Assembly (NCBI GenBank): GCA_024449915.1
Contig: JAMZAV010002207.1
Span: 119,186 to 183,185, forward strand
From: Sweltsa coloradensis
Lineage: Eukaryota; Arthropoda; Insecta; Plecoptera; Chloroperlidae
Direction: 5' to 3'
DNA length: 64,000 nt
Part shown: positions 38,501 through 50,500 of the stretch, piece by piece
Layout of the letters: the number at the start of each line of letters is the position of its first letter
Position numbering within the stretch: position 1 is the first letter of the stretch
Program-made: the position numbers and the translations under genes
Notes under the pieces: model-generated
What the model saw: the letters and a program-made list of their open reading frames with translations, nothing else
Database searches by the model: none
What the model was told of the DNA's origin: nothing

Positions 38501-41500
38501 TGGTGAATCGTGCCCGTCGTTGGGGCGCCACTTTTTGACTTTACCCCCCTAGGGCCCCACCCCCTTACGCCCCAGTGGTCAACTGCCCATGAAGCACGTT
38601 CAACCCTTTTCCCAACCACCTTGCCGGGACCGACCCGCGCCAGAGTGTATTCACCGGACTCACCAATTGGAGCCATTTAGGTGGGGGTGGTGAGGGGAAG
38701 GTCAAACCCCTCCCAAATTATGCCCGACTCGTCAACTTGCCCTAAGCTAGCTCCGGAGAGATGAGGGAAAAATGAACCCAGAGAACCCCAAAAGCGAAAA
38801 CGAAAAACAACAAAGCAAAACAAAAAAAAAAACACAACAACCAGAGTGTACCCACAGTGCCCCGCACGGTCCAGTACACTACCCCCTGGGGGGAGAGAAC
38901 CACTTTTCAGGCACACTATGCGAGCCCCCGCCCCGCTGGCCGCCCAAGCCGTTCAGGGGCCCCCGGCTCTGTGCTAAAAGTAGGTCAACCCCCCGAGAAC
39001 GGCGTGGCGGGACTGAGGGTCCTAGCAAAAACCTACGCTATGAGTTGAGGAAAACAGGGGGCAAACATGCACTATGAAGTGAAAAGCTGTGACTTTTTGT
39101 GGACTTATGGTCAAAACAAGAATTTTCATTAAACAATGAAGTTTGGTTTTAAGTGAAATTAATGACGGGTCCGAATTTTGGAAAAAGAAAAATAAACATG
39201 AGATACCAGGGTTACAAAAAGATACAAGTAAACACCAAAGTCTACTCCAAGTCTTCTGTTCACTACAAAATCCAATCCGTTCCTGGTCTTGAGTGAAGAG
39301 GGGGGGGGAAAAGAGTGGGAAGCGGCGAGCGCTCCGGCGCGTAGGTAGGCTAGCCTACGGGGGAAAGGGTCCCGGGGGACGCGGACCCGGGGTCCTATGC
39401 TCCCTTCTCGGCCCTCGCCCCGAATGTTTAATCTAGCTTACCAAACCCCAGATGTTTTCCCTGAGGGGGAGAGCCCCTTTTCTAGCATCGTGGGTTTACT
39501 CACCCCGGTCTTATACTTTATTGGCCCCACACGGCCCCTATCTCACACCGCAAAGCCCAACGAAGACAGGAACTGTAAACTTGATGTGAGTATGCTCCCC
39601 CCAACCTTTTAGTTGTTTAGAAATTTTCCGTGCACTCGCCGGGTCGTCATTGTTAGACGTACGTTTTCGGTTCCCCTTTACATAGGGTACACCAAAAAAG
39701 CGTCGGATTTGTCCGAAAAGTTTCAATAAAAATAAAGAGTAGAAAAAAAACCAACTCCCCAGCCCCAGTCGGCCACTCCGTGATGACGGAGCTCCACGAC
39801 CATGATGGCTTCGCAGGGGGGCACCCCGTGGCACTAACAGGCACCCCGGACTCCCCGTCCCGGGTTTCCCAAAACGTGACCCACTGGATCGAGGTGGTTT
39901 CTCCTGCGCCCCTGTCCGGGGTTTTTGCTCGGCCTCGCCATCCGGGCACGTGTGTCTCTTGGACACTGCCATTGGTCAGCCTTTTTTATTCAAACTCCCG
40001 GGTCGTTCCCGGGTTCGCGATTCGTCGATACAAACTTCGCAAAAATACAATTTCGTTGGGTTTTTTCACCAACGTTGCCATTATGCTTGCCGATTCCCCA
40101 ACCCCTTTCCCTGCCGCGAAAGTTGAAACCAACGCATTTTCCCGGGCTTCCGTATTTAACATGGGGGGGAGTCACTTCTAGCCACTCTGGGAAAACCCCA
40201 AACCCAAAAAATGAGCCCCGGCTCCCCAACTTTCCCTTCCACACTTTCAACCCCAAGGTTGGCCTTTGCATGCCCAGATGCAGATTTACACTGGCTTTAA
40301 CAAGTTAGAAAAAAAAACTTAAAGGCCTTGAAAAATTTAAAATCCCACATGATATGAAATAATAGATAGATTTAAAAAGTGAAAAATAAAAAATAAAGGG
40401 GGTAGGGCGTAACGTTACATAATAAAAAATAATAAACATGTTTAGTACGTAAAGGTTTAAGTTTTTATACCTTTGATTTTTTTTGCCAGCCAGGGATATT
40501 ACAGACTTCACCCACATAAATAGATATTGCCATTGGATAACTATGTTTTTTAAGATAATTATTTGGGGCCCAGCTAATGTTTGTTTTTTTTATTTATTTA
40601 TTTCCCCCCTAGCCTATTTTGGTTTTTTTTTCTTTAGCAAATTTTGCCCCTGAGCGTGATATGAGTAGCAAAAAAAAAAGCCTAAGGGTGTGCGATTATG
40701 CCCCCCTATCAAATGCCGACACCCGAGTTTGGGGCCTCTAGCGAGGGATGGGGAGTAGACAGGAAGCAGAGACCCCTCTGTGGTATTAAATATATTCCTT
40801 GTGGGAAGAGACTTATCAAGATTGCGACTCAGCCTACGTGGTTCAACAAATGACATTGCTAACGGTCGGGTCGGTAATTGCGGTTGTCCTACTGGTAGAC
40901 AGCGTGACTACGCTAGTCATGGGTAATCACTAATCAGTTAAAAACCAGTAATCAGCCAGTATGATCTTGTCAAATAGGATTTTTAGAGGAAAAATTTGGG
41001 AAGAAGCTAAATTTTTGCAGAGACCTTCCTTCCTATAGAACCTTTCTTATCAAAATACTAAAAAACTCCTCTGCGATGGGACTGGAACTTCCAATATGGC
41101 TGCTAATTCGTAATATTCATAATATCATTTACTACAATTCAGAAATTAAAAAAGTGGAAAATCATAATATCAATACTGATTTTCCCCTCTTTTTCTTACA
41201 GCGTTATGTTGTGGTTATTAGGTATTGGCAGCTACATTGGATTGACAATTTTGTTGTGTTCGTATCGTTATTTAGGTCACATTAATGTACATAGAAAGAA
41301 TTTTTCTTCCAATGCAATTTAGTGCTTAAAATTGGACAGTCAAATATGGCATTTTGGAGGAAATACCAACATTGGAAAAACCAAAATTCTGAGTGAATGC
41401 ACTAACCAATTTTGTTGCTAATATTTTTTTTATAGTGATGACAGCTTGATAGAAAAGGGTCTTTCATTTGAAAATAACTTTCATCTGAATTACCTGCAAT

Positions 41501-44500
41501 TGTTCTGTGCGGGGTGTAGGCCTATAAAATATAGGAAATCAACTGGTACTTGAATAATCAAACATATATATATACCATGATTTTAAGACGTCACTGTTGC
41601 CCCTACCAAACATATGGTGGTACCTACCATTTTTGTAGGGAATTCAGTGGTGAATATTTCCGCAATTGTAACTTTTTGTCCAAGTTCAACCATTTTGGAG
41701 AAACACGTTTTGGCCACCATTTCCCAATATGGAGGCCGAAGCTCCAGTCAGGTCATAGTGGAGAAACCACTTTAGTATGTTAATAAGAAAGGTTCAGGAA
41801 GATCTCTGCAAGAAATTAGCTTCTTCCCAATTTTCCCCTAGATGCCAATTTAAGGTCTTATTTGACAGGAGTAGTAGGCTACTAGGAACTACGTGATGCC
41901 TGGAACTGCAGTAAATTCAAAAGATCAAAATTGATGCAATTTACTGAATATGTAATCCTTTTAGTACTTTCTTAACCGCATATTTAGCGCGGCCAAAATT
42001 GATGATTTTAGTACTAGGCCTAATAGGAGTAATAGCTATTCATATTTTTTCATAAAATATTGATACATATTCTAGCCTATGCAACCTTTAATTCTATGGA
42101 TATAATGTAGGTATTGTATTTTTATTGGAGCCTGGTATAAATTATTGTGATTTCTTTATTTGAGCAGTCATGTGTGATCCCTGATCAATGACCCAAAGAT
42201 TTGAACTTTTCATTTCATTTCAATCGACTCAAAACTATATTTATGTAATGAAACTATGGAATCACAGTTTTTGTTACTGTGGTTGAGCAAACGTTATAGG
42301 CCCTACCGGACGACTACCAAATCCCTCTGCTTGCCGCCAGTTACCAATGTCAAATTGACTTGAAATAACACTACCAGTATCTCTTGTTGGATGGAGTACC
42401 AACCGCAAAGGCTGAACCTCTATTGTTCTGGGCCTCTTTCTTATTGATACTCAAAGCTACAGTTCTCTGAACCCTGTTTTGCTTTTTTACAAGGTGCAAG
42501 CTGTATTTTATGTAGGCTAGGGTTAACCGAGCTAGGGCCTATTGTAGTGGTTAATTTGTAAAATAATAAGTGGGCGGACGCTCGATGGCCTATGCGAATG
42601 TTTTAGAACTGGCCATGAAACAAATGTTTCGGGAAAAGTATGTACCCTGGCACAATGGGGTTTTGGGGAGGGTGGCCACTATTGTGTAGGTCTGGGGCGC
42701 ATAGCCCCAGTTTTATTTTATTTTTACCATTCCAAATGAGGGCACTTGTTTTTAGTGAGCTTCGTCAACAATTTATAAAATTATGAAGATCCACATATTG
42801 TCAGGTTACGAAATCTTGTCACTTTAAAGTACCGGTAACTTTTTCTTTCATTCCCATGCAAGAAGATTGGGCACAGGAAGGAATTTTTCAAGCTTATACA
42901 TCGCATTTAAAAAAAAAATAGTTCAGTGTGTTACAACATTGTATTGATTTTACAATTAAGTGGGTGGATGCACCCGCCCCCAAATTAACCACTACCTATT
43001 GGTTATCTAGGCCTAAGTTCAGAAACTAGATACTTTTAATGGTAATTTGCTAGCTATGAATAAATTATTTTACCTGCAATATGAATGCAGGCTCTTCTTC
43101 AGTGCTCTAGGGCTAATACTGGGCGTAAACTCCTGATTGCTTTCACTCTTCCAACAGCTGTTGCTCATCAACAAGAAGTTCCAAGAGGTTTCACCGTTGC
43201 TAAACCAGGCTGGACACCTGGTCGATGGCTGGCAAGGAAGCCAATATCAGAAAGAGTACTTGAAGGTGTTCTTCCTAGTCCTGCAGGTAGGAGAATGACT
43301 GATAAAGTGATATGTAGAGTAGTCCATAGATATTTGCATTAATATGTTGGCAATTATGTTTTAATATTTCACATTTTCATTTGCAAAATCACATTTGATT
43401 TTCACTGTTATTTGTCGATAATAAAAATAAATATTAAACTATAGTTGCTGAAATTGTAGGAATTAATATTTTCAGTGGAATCACATTACAAACATCCATA
43501 GCATAGAACGTATCCAGCAGAAGTTTGTTAAGCTTGTCTGCTACAAGACCAATGTTACCTATCATAGATGCAACTATCCAACTTTACGCAAAAATGTAAA
43601 TGTTGTATCCACCGCCGTTGGATGTATGTAAGATACAAAATAGCTGCTTGTCATGGCTCAACAAAATTCGGTCATGACTTTCAGTGAACTTTCAGTCGGT
43701 AAAGAAGTTCATGCCCCTTAACTAACACCATCTATGGTTCAAAGCTGGAACTAGATCTGTGAAACTTCCTTCACCTACCTGAGTTTGTTGTCATAATTAT
43801 AATTCATGGAAAATAAACAATTCCTTAATATAAAACGTTCCAAGTAAATAAAAATATAATTATCACCTTTATTATTCATTAATTAAAAGCCCGGCCATAA
43901 GTCCCAATCCTAAACCTGAAATAAATCTACTTCCGCCCCCCTTAACTAGCCCTATCTAGCGGCAGACCGACAAAGCTCTATGCCTTTTGCATGTCAATCA
44001 TTTAACATGGGGAAATCCGAGCCATGACAGCAGCTATTTGTATCTTACATACATCCAGACGGCGGTGGTTGTATCACTCGAAAATCTGCTCAAGCAGACG
44101 GATCTAATATTCTATTTTTTATATAAGCTTCTGCATAATTATTTTGACTCTCAGTCTCAGCTTCTTGATCTAGTACATTTTCACGTTCCTGCAAGACCAA
44201 CACGAAACTAGGGCCTACAGACTTTCATGTACCAAGAAGCAGACTAGACATTTTTAGTAAATTGCCAATTAACCGGATCTTATCCAACATACTTATAACC
44301 AATTAGTTGTCATCCATCCAGATCTTGACATAAATCTCCTAAATTTTCAATGTTTAAAAAGTTTATCTTCAAATGTTTTTGATGTTGAATAATATTGTTC
44401 TTGTCATAGTTTTTCATTTGCATTTCGTTTAGTATAATGTATAATTGGATGAGCGTAGCGAGCGAAGCGAAGATTCCATTTCACTACACTGGAGAAAAAA

Positions 44501-47500
44501 ATGCGGAATGTTTTTTTTTTTCTTTCTTTCTGTATTTTTGTATGTTTGTTAACACGATTCCGGCTAAACCGATACTCCGATTGCAATGAAATTTTATGGA
44601 GACCTTCGAAATCTTTGAACTTAGAACTGCCACGATTTTGAGCGCAATTGGGAAATTTTTTCACATGAAAAACCCAATTTTACGATTTTTTCGATTTTTT
44701 AAAAAATTTATTCGACTTATAACACCTACATCCGATTGTTATGATTTTTTCACAGAACCTTAATTTATGTATTAAGATATTCGTGTGAAATTTGAGCGTA
44801 ATCGAAAAATTATTTCTCATGAAAATCAAAATTTTATGTTTTTTTTTTAAACAATTCTTTGACTTATAACACCTACATGCTTTATCCTATTGTAATGATT
44901 TTTTTACAGAACCTTAATTCAATGAATTTATATATTTCGTGTTAAATTTGAGCTCAATCGAATAATTATTTCTTATGCAAATTGCAATTTTACGATTTTT
45001 TTCTTTTTAAAAAATTACGATTAATTAAAACAATTAAGTTAATTTTTTATTTTATTTAATTTAATTATAAAAAATTAAGTTAATTTTTTATATAATTAAA
45101 TTTAAATATTAAAAAAATCTTCGACTTAGTAATGATTTTTTCACAGAAAACAGAAAATCCGCGTAACACATGCATCTCAATGCACCATATACGCTCATCC
45201 AACAACGCGGCGGACTTAAGCGTTTTCCTAGTATTTAAAAAATCAAATCAATTCATAATTTAGGAAGTTTCAAAAGAGCTACAAATCACTTTTTATGCAC
45301 AAATGTTTTTATTCAGTGCAAGAGTATGAAGAATCTTTAACCGCTGTCTTATAAGGGAGGTTATGTTTAATTATTAGGCCTACATTATATTTTAATGTTT
45401 TTTTTAAATGCTACAATGACTTGACGTGTTTCATATATTTGTAAAAATGTAAAAGAAATCAGATCAGATTCAATATAAGCTTTATACATTTTGTTTACAC
45501 CAAAAACATACAATATAAGGAAAACATATTTAACACATTTAAAGAAAATACAATAATATGTACCAACAAAAATAACAGTTCTAAGAAAATGAATCATCAC
45601 ATGGGCCTTGCGGCCTGTGCGTGAGGGCTTCTTTATTTAAATTATTAGAAAAACAACAAACAGCTCAGATGGCAAAAGGTACTAGAGATAATGATTTTAC
45701 AATGTATAAATAAGGCACACAATAATTATGATTAAATATCAAGAAATTTATAAGATAATTTTTAAAAAAAAAATTCAAATGAACATAAGAAGCACAATCA
45801 AGAAATGAATATGAATATGAGTTGTGCATTTCAATTTGATGTGGAATGCTGAACTGAAAGGAACTGAATCTGAACGCCTGTAGTGCGTTTGGAGCTTAAG
45901 AGTTAAGACCTGTTTATATTACTAGCGTAGTGTTCTATGCAGGTGCTGAATATGCGAGTAAAATTCATCGTGTCCGTTTTGGAAACCCGGTTGCAACGAC
46001 GGTTGAGTTTTCAACCTGTGCTCTAAATGCATAAAAATGCTAAACAGTGTCTAAGAGTTGCTTAGATGGTGATGGGGTTGTCTGTTGTTAGGTTTACCAC
46101 TACTTGATGGCTGGACAGGTGAAGAGTGTGAAGCCGTGCTTGAAACAGCTGCAGCAAAGCATTCAGACAATCATGCAGCCATCCTGGCCATCTGATGAGG
46201 GTAAGGCCCTACGTTTATTATTGAGCGAGCGTAGCGAGAGCGTCTCCACTTGACTCTATGGCTCGATTTTTTTTCTGTTACTGCTTCGGTACAGGTCGCA
46301 CCGTTTCTCTGATCGACCTGAAATTTTGCACACATGTACATACCATCTATGGGTCTGTCCATGGTTTCTCTTGTGACCGTTTGCAAGAATTTTGAGTATT
46401 AGATCACAGTTTTTATTTATTGGAGCGTTTTCTGTCAAATTTGTGTAAATAATTCAAGTTAAAAATAATTTATTAATGTTCAAAATCTCAAACAGATTGG
46501 TACATCCAAAGACTTACAAAAAATTAAAGTCATCAGTTTCCTCTTGTGACAAGGTAAGCACACTGAAATGTACAAGTCAAGTTTCAAGTCCTGGCCTATC
46601 AAATCTAACTTAATTTGAAATAAAAAACTTGTCTGATCACCAATCCCTAACTAATGTACAGGACAGACAACATCTATTTAGATGCGCTACATTGAAAGGA
46701 CACTATGGGGAAATGCCAGGGGTATGGACAGGAGGGAACAGGAGTCCTATCTTTACTGGTTGTCAAGACACATGATGACATAAATATGTCGATGTGGGCA
46801 TAAGAGAAGAAGAAGAAGTATTAAACAACACTTGATTTGTTAACATTGGGTTAAAGATAATTACATTATTCATATTTATACTAAACATGTATGGTTTCTC
46901 TTGTGACAGTTTCTCTTGTGACATATGTGAACCAGTATTAACCCTTTAAGCGCCGGGTTTTCTGGCATCGGTCACACGCCCTGGGCCGAGTTCTTTTTTA
47001 AAAAATGTAATGATTTACAATCGGAATAGGCCTGTGTTCACTCGATTCCCCGAAAGTAAAGTTCTCTAAATCGTGCTCGTCTTCATCATAATCAAAAATT
47101 ATTCTTCTTACCTTGTTTGATCGAATAGGCCTAGATGTTGTCTTAGGGCAAAGCAAGAGTGGACGACACACGGCATCATGTTCTGTTGTAGGCTCGGTAA
47201 AGACTTACTTTCCTGATTACTTGATAGTTCTTGGTCACTGTTATCACTTCCTTGATCAGAAATAGAGCTCACATCACTGTCACACGGTTCTTCATCGGAT
47301 TCAGCTGTCAAAATTATCTCCGCAATATCGTCTGTTGAAATGATTTATTTCGGTGCGAAGTCAAGTTCCGTTTAGCCATGCTCACTCGAGGCGCGCGCCT
47401 TTGACAATGAAATTTGGAAACACGACATCAAACATTCACGCTCGTTTCAAAAACAACCGACAATCGAAATTTTTGCACTGAAGTTTCCATCACTTTGCCG

Positions 47501-50500
47501 AAATTTATGTCGCAAGCGTTTGCCAATTTCCCAAAGACGTCGATATCTACAATATACCCGTCTTATATTTAAAAAAAAAAAAAAAGCGGGAGAAGTAAAC
47601 GCGTATACGCGGAAGTGGCCTAGCAGCGACCTCGCCTAAGCCGCGTATACGCGGGCGTGGCGCTCAAAGGGTTAAGCAAGGTTAATTTTAGTTACAAAGC
47701 ATTGGTTTTTTATCATTCAATAGCCCATACGTCATTAGAGAAGCAACAAGATAAATTACGGGTTTAGAGTTGGAATACATAATATATATATTTACAAAAC
47801 AAATGGTAAATGTTGACAATGGTTAACTACTGAAATATATGAGATCGATTATTAGCTAAACAGTTAAAAACAAGTGCAAAAGTGCAAGTGTTATTTAAAG
47901 CATTTATGATGGATTGATTGACCATGTTGAATTATAAGATTTATCAACATCAAAGAGCTTAACACAAAATTTTTGGGTAGGGAAATGAGCAATGAAAACA
48001 ACACGCTGAAATTCCACAGCTTCAAACGCAAAGATAGCTACAAGCGGACCCCCTTTGAATACGTAACTAAATTAGGTGCTGCATTCAGTTTGGCTAAAAG
48101 AGTGTTCTTTGCCAGTAGGCCTATAGAAAAATCATTGATAGCAGGCCACATAATCGGTTTGGCCCACAAACTTTCATAAATATAACTCAAAAGTCAAAAA
48201 CGGTTTAGTTTTGGGCGTTATTTTTAGCCATTTGATAGGCATAGAGCTGAAAAGTGAACCAGTTATTTGATAAAATTTGTTAAGGCATATAAAATAACAG
48301 GCTGCTTAGTTTCTAAAACAGTCTAGGCCTAGGTCTAAGCCCAACACCTCTGGACTTGTACCTACCCCTACTAGAATCAAGGTCTTTTGCCTACATTCAA
48401 ACCACTTAGTTCCCGAAAACTAGGCTTAGGCCCAGTAAAAGTATGATCTCTAAAAGTCACCCATGCCCATGTCCCTGGAAGCCAAGTCTTGAGACCACTC
48501 GTTTCAACTCCACACGTTCTGAATCGAGAAATTCCTCCAAGTCGCTCAAAATCGCCAAATCGGTAATCTTGGGGACAAGTTCACGAGTCGCACGGTGACT
48601 TGGAACGAATGGTTTTTTCTCTTTCAAACCACGAGGTTTATTTGGTGGTGGTTTGTGAACTTTGTCGACTTGAAACGATCAAAACAGTTTGTTATTGATT
48701 CGGTATTTATAAATGTGACCAGATCAATCTAGATGAATGACTTACTAGTTGTAAATGCAATTAAAGATGGAACAAGATGAGCTAGCAGCCGGCAAATATA
48801 CGTAACCGGAATTAATACATGCATCAACCCCTTTCCAAATTGATCAAACCCCAAGTTTAAAATTAAATATGCCCATTCAAATTATTATCTGACATTGATA
48901 CTTAGGCCTACACTTTCAAAGACAACAATACAAAATCAAAATAGCACAGTTTTCATAATAAATAGATTGATTATTTCGATCTAGCTGGCTGTGATTTTAA
49001 TTGATTTTATTTTGTAACAAAGTTTTCTATTGGTCACTATGGAATGTTGGGGGCGGAGCCTCAAGCCGTGAAAATGGTCCCAAGACTACCGATTATCGTT
49101 AACCCCAAGGTCCCCCGGTGACATAGAAGAGTGGACTCGACTCACTTCTCGACTCGAAAACGAGTGGCTCAAGACTTGGCCTCCTGCCTAAAAGTTGTTA
49201 ACATATCAATTCTAGGACCTACTGTTTAAAAGTTCTACTTGCCTAAGCCTAGCATTTTCTAACCCTATTCTGGCCCGGATTCCATTAGTGATTCTGAATC
49301 TAGATCTAAGTATTTTACAGTAGGCCTATTATAACATGCATATTATTTCAATAGAGCCTAAAATGTTGAAGTTTTACTATACATAATGGGAATTAAAATT
49401 AAAAAAACAACAACAACAACAAGTAGAACCATGTGCTTAAAAAATGTGGTTTCTCTTGTGACAAGTTCTTCGGTTTCCTTTTTGGACTGATATTGAGATC
49501 TAACTAGAAGGCTGTGTATTTAACTCAGGTTGATGCCACTTACACCATCTATTTAGTGTGGCCCTGAACTAGCACTGTGCCAAGTTTTGGGTCGATAAAT
49601 GCAATACTCTGTTCTTACAGCTAGTTTAATCACTATTTGGTTTCTCTTGTGACAGTTCAAATACAGATTTGAAAATCATATTTCCACAAATCTTCTTTTA
49701 TTTTTAGGGGTTTAAAGATAGTAGATTAAAAAAAATAACACTTTGGGTGAATAACTGGTACAATTTTTTTTTATGTAAGTCAATTTGAAAACTTTTTATA
49801 AACATCCAAAGTTAAAACATTATTTTCCCCGGGGTTTTTCCGTTTAAAAAATTTCCACGTTTAACTTTGTTTTGAACACACATGTATTAAAATAAACTTC
49901 ACGAGGCATAATAAATAAGATAGTGTGACCTTTCGGGATTAATTGATGTAGTATCATACTTAGTTTGTAACATTTTTTTTTATTTTGTATTTTGGATACT
50001 TTCTCATAGACATACCCTATGCGGGTTGCCCGTATAGTTTTTGAACAAAATCCGATCGTTGGTTATAGAAAATAAAAAAAATATTAATAATTAGGGGTGT
50101 CAACGGGTTACGATTTAAATCGATTATTAATCGAAAACGATTAATCGTTTTTACAAAAAAATCGATTTTCAATTTTTGCACTTTTTTAAATTTAGTTTTC
50201 AAGATCCGCCGCCCATTACCCGCGAGAAATGTTCCTACGTTACGTTTTTCCCGCCCAAATACGCCGTGATAACCGCCGATTTAATGTCTTGCTCGCCCGT
50301 GAGATACGTTTCCATCAATTTCTAGCACGCGAGATTGTTCCCCATCCACATTTTATTGAAAACAACGCCGTAAAATACATCGTTCGTACCAGCCTTGCCT
50401 TGTCATCATGTGCGCATGCGCTGGCCGTGCAAGGTCTGAAAGGAGTGGGCGGAGTTAAAGCTGCATTCTGTTTTAAACGTTCCACGCGGCGTAGTTGGCG

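Noticed and set aside
43085..43342. 85-residue open frame starting at 43085
   Set aside because: It is out of frame with the MAU2 exon at 43158-43286, which matches the family in another frame.
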